A DNA stretch of 64,000 nt from Shewanella sp. OMA3-2 (GTDB lineage Bacteria > Pseudomonadota > Gammaproteobacteria > Enterobacterales > Shewanellaceae): the NCBI RefSeq assembly GCF_021513195.1, contig NZ_CP090974.1, positions 756,001-820,000 of the forward strand, in the 5' to 3' direction. A model generated the notes under the pieces. The model worked only from the letters and a program-made list of their open reading frames with translations, searched no databases and was not told where the DNA came from. The position numbers and the translations under genes are program-made. Positions 1-12,287 of this stretch are shown piece by piece (position 1 is the first letter of the stretch; each line of letters opens with the position of its first letter).

Positions 1-244
1 TGGCAACTAACCCTGCAAAAACGGTTAAACCGCCGACAACATCAAGTATTGTGGCGGTTACTCCACCATGAAGAATATTTTGGTGAATATTGCCAATTAA
101 TTCAGGTTTCATCTTAATGGCCACTTCGACGCCATGAATATCGTAACGTATGATGTCTAATCCAAGTAGATTATGAAATGGGACATGTTTATCGAAAATC
201 TCCGCAACTTGCTGTAAAACTTGCGCTTGAATAGCTGTTGTCAT
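1..244 (-). CDS. yigI: YigI-like hot-dog thioesterase, partial (C-terminus outside window)
   Basis: The reverse strand opens with ATG at 244 and reads without a stop to the window edge, giving about 81 residues of a PaaI/YigI-type acyl-CoA thioesterase. The hot-dog signature NILHGGVTATILD is visible near residues 56-68, where the HGG turn starts the long central helix and holds the thioester. In E. coli, yigI lies close to recQ (yigI-pldA-recQ). Here it is divergent from recQ with about 165 bases between them and no pldA, which fits the call. Proteins of this group cleave medium or long acyl-CoAs in the cytoplasm; the substrate cannot be told from the sequence. The C-terminal half is cut off by the window, so length cannot be checked. 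Confidence 0.8.
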   Translation of the reverse strand, partial: MTTAIQAQVLQQVAEIFDKHVPFHNLLGLDIIRYDIHGVEVAIKMKPELIGNIHQNILHGGVTATILDVVGGLTVFAGLVA

Positions 245-410
245 GTTCGCCCTTGGGTTGTATTAAACGTAGAGTATTTAATCTAGCGTTAATTCGCATC
301 ATTTGAAAGAGGTGAATGTTGTTTAAGCCAAGACATCTCTGCATGGGTGCTTTAGAATAGTCGACTCATTTTGTTTTGTTCAACCAACATGGATATCCTA
401 TTACCCGCTG

Positions 411-2233
411 ATGACATCACAACCACTTCAAGCAACTCATACTGATTTATTAGCTGTACAATTGCAGCAAGTCTTTGGTTATCGCGATTTTCGCGATGGT
501 CAGCGTGAGGTTATTGAGCAAGCTTTATCCGGCAACGATACCTTGGTCATTATGCCAACCGGTGGCGGTAAAAGCATGTGTTACCAGTTACCAGCGTTGG
601 TTATGTCTGGACTAACAATTGTGGTGTCACCGTTAATCTCTTTAATGAAAGATCAAGTCGATAGCTTAAGACAAAGTGGTGTGAGTGCGGCTTATTTAAA
701 TTCATCTTTGCCACGGGAACAAAGCGCCGCTATTTTACGTCAGTTGCACCAAGGCGAGATTAAGCTGCTTTACGTTTCTCCAGAACGATTATTAAGACCA
801 GATTTTATTGAGCGCATGCATGAACTTACCATTTCATTGTTTGCCGTTGATGAAGCCCATTGTATTAGTCAATGGGGCCATGACTTTCGACCTGAGTATG
901 CCGCACTCGGTGCGCTTAAAGAGCATTTCCCACATATTCCATTAATGGCGTTAACGGCAACAGCAGATCAGGCTACCCGCCAAAGCATTTGTGAACGACT
1001 GCACATTCAGCCCTATATATTATTAGCCAGTTTTGACCGGCCCAATATTCGTTATACCGTGGCGGAAAAATTAAATGCCGCCAATCAATTACGCCAATAT
1101 CTCCAAGTCCAAAATGGTGCCAGTGGCATTATTTATTGTAGTAGTCGTCGCAGAGTTGATGAGGTGTCTGAGCGCTTGCGCTTACAAGGTTTTAAAGCGC
1201 AAGGTTATCATGCAGGCATGAGTCAGGATGATCGGGCGGATATACAAGATAAATTTCTAAAAGATCAAGTTGATATAGTCGTTGCGACAGTGGCATTTGG
1301 TATGGGAATTAATAAATCGAATGTGCGGTTTGTAGTGCATTACGATATTCCTAAAAGTATTGAATCTTATTATCAAGAAACTGGCCGTGCCGGTCGCGAT
1401 GGCCTAGAAGCCGAAGCCTACATGTTATTTGACCCCGCCGATATAGGGCGGGTACGACACTTGATTGAACAATCTGAACCAGGTCCACAGCAACAGGTTG
1501 AGTTTCATAAATTGCACACTATGGCTGCATTTGCTGAGGCACAGACTTGCCGTCGTCAGGTGCTACTGCATTATTTTGATGAGAGTGCCTCTGAACCCTG
1601 TGGTAACTGCGACATTTGTCTTGACCCTCCTAAACGATATAACGGCACTGAAGATGCACAAAAAGTACTGTCTTGCGTGTTTAGATTACAGCAACGTTTT
1701 GGTATGCATCATATTATTGACGTACTTAGGGGTTCTAAGGCCGCGAATGTGATAGACAGGGGGCACGACAAGCTGACAACTTGGGGAATTGGTGCTGATA
1801 AGTCTGCTGAGCACTGGTTAAGTGTACTTAGGCAATTAATCCACCTTGGTTTAGCCAGTCAAGATATTACCCGGGCTCAAGTATTCGCTTAAATCCTGCC
1901 GCACGGCCTATTTTAAAAGCTGAAATGGCGCTGATGTTAGCTGAGCCGCGGATTCAGTTATTAGATGTAAAACGTAAGCCCAATACCCGTTCGGTGCAGC
2001 AATATGATCGTAAGTTATTTGCGCGGTTAAAGTTATTGCGCCGCGAACTGGCTGAACAACACGATATACCACCTTACTTGGTATTTAATGATGCAACACT
2101 CGCTGAAATGTCTGCCATGTTACCCACAAGCCCAGGTGAAATGTTGGCGGTAAATGGCGTTGGTCAAATTAAACTAGACCGTTTTGGTGGTGAGTTTTTG
2201 GATGAGATCAGTGACTATCTAGCCAATAATTAA
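411..2233 (+). pseudogene. recQ: ATP-dependent DNA helicase RecQ, interrupted by a -1 frameshift
   Basis: RecQ is a 3'-5' helicase acting in recombination and fork repair. The first frame (411-1892) holds the helicase core: Walker A PTGGGKS near residues 49-55, DEAH at 147-150, the TATAD motif, the SF2 motif region [10 protein letters not shown], and the zinc-binding cysteines (C..C.NC.IC near 380-405). It then stops inside the RQC domain. The next frame over (from 1874 to 2233) continues exactly where it should, with the end of RQC and a complete HRDC domain. One missing G in the GGG at 1873-1875 explains the break: with it restored the protein is about 607 residues, against 609 in E. coli RecQ. 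As read, the product ends in an unrelated A-Q-V-F-A tail and lacks HRDC. The coding sequence on both sides is well conserved, so the lesion is either very recent or a sequencing error. No strong ribosome site precedes ATG 411. Confidence 0.9.
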
Positions 2234-2355
2234 TAGCTAATTACGCCTGTTTCTGTCTGCAATAACATTCAAACGAAACTTACATTAACGATTTTCAGTC
2301 AATAAACGTCGATGTCGTTTTGTCTATTTTTACTTATCTCTTATCCACTTATTTG

Positions 2356-4128
2356 TTATCTAACATTGTGTCTATCGAGTGTTTTGTGCAGCTTCTGTAA
2401 ATTACCCAGCTTGTTTAATTCTGCACGCTTAATTAGCGTATCAAGGTTATCAAGTTGTTGTAGGCTGGCAATGCCAAAATTAACTTTGGCGGCTTGATAT
2501 GGCTGAATAATGATAGCCAATTGATCAACTACTCTTGCTGCACCGTTATCCGTTGTGAAGGGTAATAATACCGCTATTCGGTCACTCAGAAGCAAAATTC
2601 TATCTTGCTCTCGTAAAACTTGCTGTATTGCTTGCCGCACTATCGCAACATCCACATCACGTATATTGACTGTGTCGAGTAGCAATAACGTTAGGGGGCT
2701 ATGGCTCTGCTTCGCCAAGTCTAACATCGTATCGACTTGCTGCAATGGGTCATCACTATTTCTCAAGTTGAGTTCAGTTTTAGGCTTGCGGGAAAGGAAG
2801 AAAATAAACGATGCCAATAAAATAAAGATAGCTAAACTTAACAATGCGATATTTTGTGCTTGAAAGATTAACGATGACGTGTTCATTTGTTGGGTAATGT
2901 TTTCAATAGGTTCACGATTAGCCCTAAGCTGGGCAATGCGTGTATTGGTCAGTTTTTCATTGGCTTTTTGGCTAGCTGCGTATTTAAGTTCTTGCTGATA
3001 AAAAGCCAATTCATATTGATTGTTATGGTTAGCTTGAGCAATATTTTCATTCATCAACACTAACGCTTGCTGGGTTTTATGTTGCGCAAAGTAAATCATT
3101 GCTAAGGTGCGTTTTGCGCGCATTAATTTTATATCATCATTAGTATTGATAAAGTATTCGATGCTTTTTTCAATAGCGGCTTCAGCAGGCAATAAGTTAC
3201 CCAAATGTAATTCAATATAAGCTGTTTGGGCATTAAAATTAGCTTGGCTATTTAAGTTGCCTGATTCAGGTGTCATAGCGCGAGTTAACGCTAAATATTT
3301 CTCTGCAGATTTAAACTCACCTGAAGATATAGAAATACGTGCTAAATAAAATGCGGTACCGATAGCAATCATGCCATTTGCTTGGGCGGAGGCTTGTGCT
3401 TCTTTGGCATATTCTAATGCTGATAACGAGTCGCCAGCAGAATACATTAAGTTGCTCATCACTAGTTTCAAATAAGGTTCAGGCAGTATGTGCCATGAAG
3501 GGGTTTGATCTTTTGCAGCAGGATAAAGCTCTATAGCGACTTTCATGTTTTCTGATGCTTGAGAGAGGCTTTCATTAGCATTGTCTCTAATGCTTCTGGT
3601 CATTAAACCCTGAATTAATGCCTGAGGCTGATTATACAGTTGAGCTAATTTAATCGATTCCTCATTGACGAGAGTTGCCAGAATTTGTTCGCCTTCTAAA
3701 TCTAATGCACTCGCTTCGCAGGCTAAAAAATAGGGTCTAGCTAAATCTATACGCATTTTTTGAGCCATTTCGACACCACGTTTGGCCGTTTTGACGGCTT
3801 GTGCATTTAAGCCTAAATCAATAAGATTTAAACAACTTAACAAATGCAATCTCAAATAGTTGCGATCTAAAAAAGGCTTAGCTTGATGTAATGATTCAAG
3901 TTCATCAATGAGTGTTTTAGCTTGTGTAGGATATTGCGGCGATAACCAATCGATATAGTCGAGTTTTTTAGCGGGCGTTTTGAGCTGATACTCAGCAGCA
4001 GATAATACTTGTTGATAAGAAAAAGCAGTGGCTGCTGCACTGTTTAAGGATAACGCTGTAGCACTCAGTATCAGTGACCCTGTTGCAAGAAAACAACATA
4101 TGCGTGTAAACAACTGCCACAAAAACAT
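2356..4128 (-). CDS. Envelope TPR protein with degenerate GGDEF-like C-terminal domain
   Basis: This 590-residue protein starts with a signal sequence or N-terminal anchor (residues about 5-30). A long helical region rich in TPR-like A/L/Y patterns follows (about 35-420), then one membrane helix near 422-444 and a roughly 140-residue cytoplasmic tail. The tail has the outline of a diguanylate cyclase: an SPLTLLLLDTVNIRDVD strand-turn and a later RILLLSDRIAVLLPFT segment. At the place of GGDEF it reads L-S-D-R-I, so the catalytic signature is absent. The architecture resembles Shewanella/Vibrio periplasmic TPR proteins joined to GGDEF domains. I infer a signalling protein whose output domain is inactive as a cyclase and may act by binding or dimerising. 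It stands alone between recQ and the leu operon. The specific function is unknown. Confidence 0.75.
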   Translation of the reverse strand: MFLWQLFTRICCFLATGSLILSATALSLNSAAATAFSYQQVLSAAEYQLKTPAKKLDYIDWLSPQYPTQAKTLIDELESLHQAKPFLDRNYLRLHLLSCLNLIDLGLNAQAVKTAKRGVEMAQKMRIDLARPYFLACEASALDLEGEQILATLVNEESIKLAQLYNQPQALIQGLMTRSIRDNANESLSQASENMKVAIELYPAAKDQTPSWHILPEPYLKLVMSNLMYSAGDSLSALEYAKEAQASAQANGMIAIGTAFYLARISISSGEFKSAEKYLALTRAMTPESGNLNSQANFNAQTAYIELHLGNLLPAEAAIEKSIEYFINTNDDIKLMRAKRTLAMIYFAQHKTQQALVLMNENIAQANHNNQYELAFYQQELKYAASQKANEKLTNTRIAQLRANREPIENITQQMNTSSLIFQAQNIALLSLAIFILLASFIFFLSRKPKTELNLRNSDDPLQQVDTMLDLAKQSHSPLTLLLLDTVNIRDVDVAIVRQAIQQVLREQDRILLLSDRIAVLLPFTTDNGAARVVDQLAIIIQPYQAAKVNFGIASLQQLDNLDTLIKRAELNKLGNLQKLHKTLDRHNVR

Positions 4129-4329
4129 GATGACCTATTAGGATTGATAAAAAGACGCCAGAGTAGCGCAGAGTATACTGATTTCAAGTTAAATAATGCA
4201 CAAAATTAATGGCTAAGTTAAAAGTGAAACAACAAGATAGCTCACTTTATAACGTTATATATTCAGTCACTATTCAATGATTATTCATTTTAATCGTCAC
4301 TCATATTATTCAACTTAGTAAAAAGGGGG

Positions 4330-4358
4330 TTGACACTGAGGCGTTGCCAAGGTAATTA
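4330..4358 (+). promoter_or_regulatory. Probable sigma-70 promoter of the leucine operon
   Basis: A perfect -35 hexamer TTGACA (4330-4335) is followed after 17 bases by TAATTA (4353-4358), a fair -10 box. Transcription would start near 4365, about 50 bases before the leader peptide, which is the expected spacing for an attenuated amino-acid operon. Read by eye only. Confidence 0.65.
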
Positions 4359-4412
4359 TTAACCCAAGAGAAAATTCGAACACGATAAAAATAGAATAGA
4401 TATTTAAAAATT

Positions 4413-4496
4413 ATGAATAATACTAACGTACTTCTAGGGCTCCTTCTCCTCATTCGCAGAAACTGCGCGGAGCCTGTTGTGCTGAATGTGAATTAA
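4413..4496 (+). CDS. leuL: leu operon leader peptide
   Basis: This short frame starts at ATG 4413 and encodes 27 residues. Leucines sit at positions 7, 8 and 10-13, a leucine-dense stretch (VLLGLLLLI), and the peptide ends at TAA 4494-4496. It lies between the promoter and a strong hairpin upstream of leuA, which is the standard layout of ribosome-mediated attenuation. When leucyl-tRNA is scarce, the ribosome stalls on the leucine codons and the terminator at 4513-4544 cannot form. The leucine codons are CTT, CTA, CTC, CTT, CTC, CTC. No other role is expected for the peptide. The call rests on position and composition, not on homology. Confidence 0.9.
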   Translation: MNNTNVLLGLLLLIRRNCAEPVVLNVN

Positions 4497-4512
4497 TTTT
4501 CTCACCAATCAC

Positions 4513-4544
4513 AAACCCCGCGCATGATGTCGCGGGGTTTTTTT
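4513..4544 (+). terminator. leu attenuator (rho-independent terminator)
   Basis: CCCCGCG (4516-4522) pairs with CGCGGGG (4531-4537) around an 8-base loop, with A/T pairs extending the stem and a run of seven T at 4538-4544. It sits between the leader peptide stop and leuA, about 90 bases before leuA, as expected for an attenuator. Confidence 0.9.
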
Positions 4545-4631
4545 GTTTATACGCATTTGAAAATGTATTAATTATCGAGAAGCAATTGCCAATTTAGTTT
4601 AAAAAGCAAAGGCAAAAATGGAGTAAAGTCG

Positions 4632-7289
<2,658 letters not shown>

Positions 7290-7290
<1 letters not shown>

Positions 7291-8702
7291 TGTCGCAAAC
7301 AAGCGCAAAAACATTGTACGAAAAGGTGTGGGACGCACATATAGTGGCCAGTCCAGAAGCTGAAGCGCCAATTATTTATGTGGATCGTCATTTAGTGCAT
7401 GAGGTGACATCGCCGCAAGCCTTTAGTGGCTTAAAGGTGGCTGGACGTAAATTACGCGCGCCAGAAAAAACCTTTGCGACCATGGACCACAATACTTCGA
7501 CTAAAAGTGCCAGCCTTGATGCACTAAGCCCAATGGCAAGAATCCAAGTTGAAACTCTGGCACAAAACTGTAAAGACTTTGGTGTGCGATTATATGATAT
7601 CCATCACCCAAACCAAGGTATTGTGCATGTAATGGGGCCTGAGTTAGGCATCACATTACCAGGTAGTGTTATTGTGTGTGGAGATTCCCATACCGCCACC
7701 CATGGCGCTTTTGGTGCATTAGCATTTGGTATTGGTACATCTGAAGTTGAACACGTTTTAGCAACCCAAACCTTACGTCAATTAAAAGCTAAAACCATGC
7801 GAGTAGAAGTGCGTGGCAGTGTAACCGACGGTGTAACCGCTAAAGATATCGTGCTAGCTATTATTGGTAAGTTGGGTATGGACGGTGGCACAGGTTATGT
7901 GGTTGAGTTTTGTGGTGATGCAATAACGGCATTATCAATGGAAGGTCGTATGACTTTGTGTAATATGGCCATCGAAATGGGCGCAAAAGCCGGCATGGTA
8001 GCGCCTGATCAAATCACTTTTGATTACTTAAAAGGGCGTGAATTTGCGCCAAAAGGCCAAGATTGGGATCAGGCTGTTGCCGCATGGTCTGAATTGAAAA
8101 CCGATTTAGATGCCCAGTTTGACGCACAAGTCGTGCTAGAAGCTAAAGATATTGCGCCGCAGTTAACCTGGGGAACTAACCCTGGTCAAGTTGTTGCAAT
8201 TGATGGTGTGGTACCGAATCCAGATGATGAGACCAATAGCACAGAACGTAACAGTATTATTAAGGCATTAGAATATATTGGCCTGACATCGGGCACTAAA
8301 ATGACCGATGTGACCATTAATAAAGTGTTTATTGGATCATGTACCAACTCACGTATTGAAGATTTACGTTCAGCCGCAGCACATGCTAAAAATCGCAAAG
8401 TGGCCGCGGGGGTTACCGCAATCGTTGTGCCAGGTTCTGGTCAAGTGAAGTTACAGGCGGAAGCTGAAGGCCTGGATAAAATATTTATTGAAGCGGGCTT
8501 TGAGTGGCGTTTACCGGGGTGTTCAATGTGTTTGGCAATGAATGATGACCGTTTAGAAGCGGGCGATCGCTGTGCATCAACCAGTAATCGTAACTTTGAA
8601 GGTCGCCAGGGTCGTGGTAGTCGTACTCATTTAGTCAGTCCAGCGATGGCAGCAGCAGCTGCAATAGCCGGTCATTTTGTTGATATTCGCAAACCTTACT
8701 AA
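7290..8702 (+). CDS. leuC: 3-isopropylmalate dehydratase large subunit
   Basis: LeuC is the catalytic aconitase-type subunit of isopropylmalate isomerase, interconverting 2- and 3-isopropylmalate with a [4Fe-4S] cluster. The 470-residue protein shows the cluster ligands in FIGSCTNSR and in [10 protein letters not shown], the [14 protein letters not shown] substrate segment, and DHNTST near the N-terminus. Length is normal (E. coli 466). ATG 7290 overlaps the last base of leuB. It works as a heterodimer with LeuD encoded just downstream. Confidence 0.97.
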
Positions 8703-8721
8703 ACCGATAAAGGAGATAAAC

Positions 8722-9327
8722 ATGCAAGCATTTACTGCCCATACCGGTTTAGCCGTGACGATTGATAGTGCCAATATTGATACCGACCAAATTATTCCAA
8801 AGCAATTTTTGTCTAAAGTAACCCGAGATGGTTTTGGGGTGCATTTATTCCATGATTGGCGTTATTTAGATGATGCTGGCGATCAGCCTAACCCAGATTT
8901 TGTGTTAAATCACCCGCGTTATAAAGGGGCATCCATTTTACTGACCCAAGAAAACTTTGGTTGTGGCTCAAGTCGTGAACATGCTCCTTGGGCACTAGCG
9001 GACTTTGGTTTACGGGTGATTATCGCGCCTAGCTTTGCTGATATATTTTATGGCAACTCGATTAACAATGGTTTATTACCGGTTAAATTAACTGCTGCAC
9101 AAGTACAGCAATTAATTAATGAAGTAGCAGCCAAAGAAGGGGCAGAAATTACCGTAGACTTACAAGCGCTAAAAGTGACTTCACCAACAGGTGCAGAGTT
9201 TAGCTTTAGCCTTACTGAATCAGCACGTCATAAGTTACTCAATGGCTTAGATGCGATAGGGTTGACCTTGTCGTTTGAGCAAAGCATTACCGATTATGAA
9301 GCTAATATTCCAGCTTGGTATGCATAA
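8722..9327 (+). CDS. leuD: 3-isopropylmalate dehydratase small subunit
   Basis: LeuD supplies the swivelling domain that binds the substrate carboxylate in the LeuCD isomerase. From ATG 8722 it is 201 residues, the same as E. coli. The family marks [13 protein letters not shown] and the [13 protein letters not shown] loop are present. ATG 8722 is preferred over upstream in-frame starts because an AGGAG ribosome site (8711-8715) precedes it at good spacing and it lies 19 bases after leuC. A perfect terminator follows at 9361. Confidence 0.96.
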   Translation: MQAFTAHTGLAVTIDSANIDTDQIIPKQFLSKVTRDGFGVHLFHDWRYLDDAGDQPNPDFVLNHPRYKGASILLTQENFGCGSSREHAPWALADFGLRVIIAPSFADIFYGNSINNGLLPVKLTAAQVQQLINEVAAKEGAEITVDLQALKVTSPTGAEFSFSLTESARHKLLNGLDAIGLTLSFEQSITDYEANIPAWYA

Positions 9328-9360
9328 ACGTCATCGTTAAAAGCTGGGTTCATTTTTTAA

Positions 9361-9388
9361 AAACCTTCTAGTAATAGAAGGTTTTTTT
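9361..9388 (+). terminator. leu operon terminator
   Basis: AAACCTTCTA (9361-9370) pairs perfectly with TAGAAGGTTT (9375-9384) across a 4-base loop, followed by more T. It lies 34 bases after leuD. Confidence 0.9.
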
Positions 9389-9551
9389 ATGGGCGTTATT
9401 TCGTTTTGTTTAATCCTGGTTCATGCTTTGTTTGATCTCTGAATGGGGTTTGTTGCATTTTGATGCTTTTGTGAATAAGGTGTTTCAATTTTGTTGCTGG
9501 TAAATGAGCTTTCGCCTATATGGAGCTGTGTTAAATGAGAGTAAATTATTA

Positions 9552-11156
9552 ATGAAACTATCTTTTAGGCTCTCGTTACTATTAGTGATGGTGCTAGTGT
9601 CACTGGTGCCGATTATCTCCATGGCAGTATGGTCGAACCATAATGTGTTTGAAGATGAATATCAGATGGTAGAAGAAAAACATTTACTGTTAGCCAAAAA
9701 TATTTCCCAGGCATTAGAACGCTATGCAGTGGATGCTTTAGCTATTTTTACTCGTGCTAGCGACTCAGTGATATCGCAAACTTTAGCAACAGAATTTATT
9801 CAGTTAATGCAGGATGTTGATGTTATTTCCCTAGGCGAATTTGACCAGCATGGAAAATTACAAGCGGTTATTTTTGGCCCAGAAAGCTCACAACCTACAT
9901 CGTTAACCTCGTCATTAAACACATTCAATTTAACCGATATTAATGAAGGTCGGTTTACGCCGATTCACAAACTAGGTGTGACTAAGCCGACTTTATATAT
10001 GCTCCGTCAAAGTGATGATAAACGCATATGGCTTGCCACTATGCATTCTAGTTATATCGAACAATTGCAATCAGCGGTTAAGTTTGGTCAAGGCGGGCAT
10101 GCAGCTATTGTTGATCAACAAGGTAATGTATTAGCTCATCCGAATAAGACGTGGCAACAAGAGAGTAAAAATATCAGCGTCATCAATGTGGTGCAAAAAA
10201 TGATGATGGGTGGTTCAGGCGTTATGGCATTTTATTCTCCGGCGGTAAATGCAGACATGATAGCCGCTTATACTGTTGTGCCCAGAACTGGCTGGGGAGT
10301 GATGATCCCTCAACCTAAAAGTGAGTTATTAGCCCGCGCAAATGAACAAGCCAATGTAATTTTAACACTAGCACTGTGTACTTTTATTGTGTGCGTATTA
10401 ATTTCGTGGTGGATTTCAGGGTTAATTACCCGCCCGATAGCGTTATTAATTAATAATACTAATGGCTTAACCTCTGATCCTAGAACCTTAAAAAAACTGT
10501 CGTTATCACGGTTAACAACTAAAGAGTTTGTGCACCTTTTTGACAGTTTTAATCATATGTCTGAAGAAATTAGGAAGAGTCGTTATGAGTTAGAGCGCCG
10601 TGTGGCAGATAGAACAGCGGATCTGGCGCAAGCTCAAACCAAAGCGTTGCACCTAGCCAATCATGACACGGTCACTGGATTACCGAATCGCATGGCGATT
10701 AGGGATATGATCCAAAATTTATTATTAGAACAACGTCACTTTTCGTTGTTATTTATTGATCTGGATGGCTTTAAGTTAATTAATGATAATTATGGACACC
10801 GGATTGGTGATTTATTACTTAATGCAGTTGCCAAAAGGGTCAGCCGAGATCTGTTTCATGGTGATATTATTGCTCGCTACGGCGGCGATGAATTCATTGT
10901 ATTGTTGCCCAATAAAGACCAGGCGCAAACCGCTAACTTTGTGGCCAATAAAGTGCTTGATATTATAAAGTTACCTTATGAATTGGAAGGACATACTTTG
11001 TTTGTGAGTGCATGTATCGGGGTGACATTGTGTCATGGTGATGATGCTAATACTGACAGTTTAATTCATCGGGCAGATATTGCCATGTACCAAGCCAAGC
11101 ATAATGGCAAAGACCAAATAACCATAGCGCAGGAGGTAGCGAGTTGTGATAGCTAG
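9552..11156 (+). CDS. Membrane diguanylate cyclase with extracytoplasmic dCache-like sensor and HAMP
   Basis: From ATG 9552 the protein is 534 residues; an upstream ATG at 9504 in the same frame is less likely because it puts 16 polar residues before the membrane helix. Order of parts: TM1 about 8-30, a periplasmic double-cache-like region about 35-265, TM2 near 268-290, a HAMP-like linker, then a GGDEF domain with the intact motif GGDEF at 444-448 and the usual TGLPNR entry. The inhibitory I-site is missing: where RxxD is expected before IIARYGGDEF it reads F-H-G-D, so product inhibition is probably weak. It should make c-di-GMP in response to an external ligand. The 3' end overlaps a prepilin gene by 11 bases. 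Confidence 0.9.
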   Translation: MKLSFRLSLLLVMVLVSLVPIISMAVWSNHNVFEDEYQMVEEKHLLLAKNISQALERYAVDALAIFTRASDSVISQTLATEFIQLMQDVDVISLGEFDQHGKLQAVIFGPESSQPTSLTSSLNTFNLTDINEGRFTPIHKLGVTKPTLYMLRQSDDKRIWLATMHSSYIEQLQSAVKFGQGGHAAIVDQQGNVLAHPNKTWQQESKNISVINVVQKMMMGGSGVMAFYSPAVNADMIAAYTVVPRTGWGVMIPQPKSELLARANEQANVILTLALCTFIVCVLISWWISGLITRPIALLINNTNGLTSDPRTLKKLSLSRLTTKEFVHLFDSFNHMSEEIRKSRYELERRVADRTADLAQAQTKALHLANHDTVTGLPNRMAIRDMIQNLLLEQRHFSLLFIDLDGFKLINDNYGHRIGDLLLNAVAKRVSRDLFHGDIIARYGGDEFIVLLPNKDQAQTANFVANKVLDIIKLPYELEGHTLFVSACIGVTLCHGDDANTDSLIHRADIAMYQAKHNGKDQITIAQEVASCDS

Positions 11157-11673
11157 CCAAAACTCACCCTATTCAGTTAATGGTTTTACCTTAATTGAGC
11201 TGGTGGTGGTGATAATTATTGTCGCTATTTTAACCGTAATAGCCGTGCCTAAGTTTATTAATTTATCCTCTGATGCACACCTTGCCACAATGAAAGGCGT
11301 AGCGGCTGCGATGCAAAGCGCTAAAACCCTCGTTTATTCTGCATGTGTTATCAGCCGTGACTGCGATCAAACCGCTCCGATTGCTACAGGTAATGGTTTG
11401 GGAAATAGCCTAGAGGCACAAGGGGAAAAAATTACTTTAGCGTTTGGTTATCCGCGCCATTCTGAGGCGGGGATCGCTCGGGCGATTAATATAAAAGATA
11501 ATGCGAATGGTGGTGAGTTTAACATCACCACCTTCAGCTCCGGTGGCCAAGTTGCTGGATTACGTATTAGACCCAATGCAGATTATGCGGCAAATAAATG
11601 TGAAGTGCGTTATTCTCAACCGCAAGCGGCCGGAGCGGCTCCTATAATTGTGGTTGAAGTTAATGGCTGTTAG
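11146..11673 (+). CDS. Type IV prepilin-like protein (MSHA/GspH-like minor pilin)
   Basis: The 175-residue protein starts at GTG 11146 behind an AGGAGG ribosome site. It has a 13-residue leader ending in N-G, then the class III cleavage and methylation site F-T-L-I-E with the glutamate at +5, followed by a hydrophobic helix (VVVIIIVAILTVIAV). The globular part contains cysteine pairs near 68/74 and another near the C-terminus, like MSHA-type pilins. It would be cut by PilD and assembled in a pilus or pseudopilus. It overlaps the upstream GGDEF gene by 11 bases, so it is probably translated with it. No assembly genes are next to it, so it is an orphan pilin whose machine lies elsewhere. Confidence 0.85.
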   Translation: MIASQNSPYSVNGFTLIELVVVIIIVAILTVIAVPKFINLSSDAHLATMKGVAAAMQSAKTLVYSACVISRDCDQTAPIATGNGLGNSLEAQGEKITLAFGYPRHSEAGIARAINIKDNANGGEFNITTFSSGGQVAGLRIRPNADYAANKCEVRYSQPQAAGAAPIIVVEVNGC

Positions 11674-11702
11674 AAACAGTTTTAAAGGTAATAGGCTATA
11701 CA

Positions 11703-12161
11703 ATGGATAAAAAAGACTTAAAGTTACTTGATATTTTGCAGCATCAGGGCCGTATTTCGATAGCCGATTTAGCTGATAAAATGAATATGTCTGATACTCC
11801 TTGTTTACGCAGAGTGAAAAAACTAGAGCAAGATAAAGTCATTATTGGTTATCAAGCGCAACTAGATCCGCAAAAACTCGATCTTAATATTAGTGCCTTT
11901 ATCTATGTGCGACTCGCTGATTGCACCAGCGTCAAAGCGGATAAATTTGAGCTAGAGATGACTAAGTTAAAGCAAGTGATGGAGTGTGCCGTGATCACTG
12001 GTGAATATGATTATATGCTTAAAATTGTTGCAAAAGATTTGTTAGGTTTAGAATGTTTGATTAAACAAAATATCAATAACATTGATAATGTTGCCCAAGT
12101 TCACTCTACGGTGGTATTAAAGCCCGTATTTAGTCGCACTATGTTGCCGTTAGAGCAGTAG
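11703..12161 (+). CDS. Lrp/AsnC family transcriptional regulator
   Basis: This 152-residue protein has an N-terminal winged helix-turn-helix (LLDILQHQGRISIADLADK, recognition helix around MSDTPCLRRVKKLE) and a C-terminal RAM/AsnC ligand domain (GEYDYMLKIVAKD). These regulators form dimers to octamers and sense amino acids. It is smaller and less basic than global Lrp and more like the specific AsnC-type paralogues found in many copies in Shewanella. It follows the prepilin by 29 bases and ends at a strong terminator. The target is not evident. Confidence 0.93.
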   Translation: MDKKDLKLLDILQHQGRISIADLADKMNMSDTPCLRRVKKLEQDKVIIGYQAQLDPQKLDLNISAFIYVRLADCTSVKADKFELEMTKLKQVMECAVITGEYDYMLKIVAKDLLGLECLIKQNINNIDNVAQVHSTVVLKPVFSRTMLPLEQ

Positions 12162-12173
12162 ATGTACATAGCA

Positions 12174-12212
12174 AAAAAGCCGTATTACTGCTTACAGTAA
12201 TACGGCTTTTTA
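12174..12212. terminator. Bidirectional terminator between the Lrp-type gene and the DUF2959 gene
   Basis: A 17-bp perfect stem (12174-12190 with 12195-12211) has a 4-base loop, A-rich on the left and T-rich on the right. It lies between convergent genes and can serve both strands. Confidence 0.92.
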
Positions 12213-12287
12213 GTACCTGACACCAAATAAACGATGGGTTAATAATCTTTTATTATCCCGAGCTGAGGTTATTAGTTATTGAACGAC

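Noticed and set aside
1465..1752. Short plus-strand open frame inside recQ
   Set aside because: Overlaps the RecQ helicase frame, has no ribosome site and an unlikely composition.
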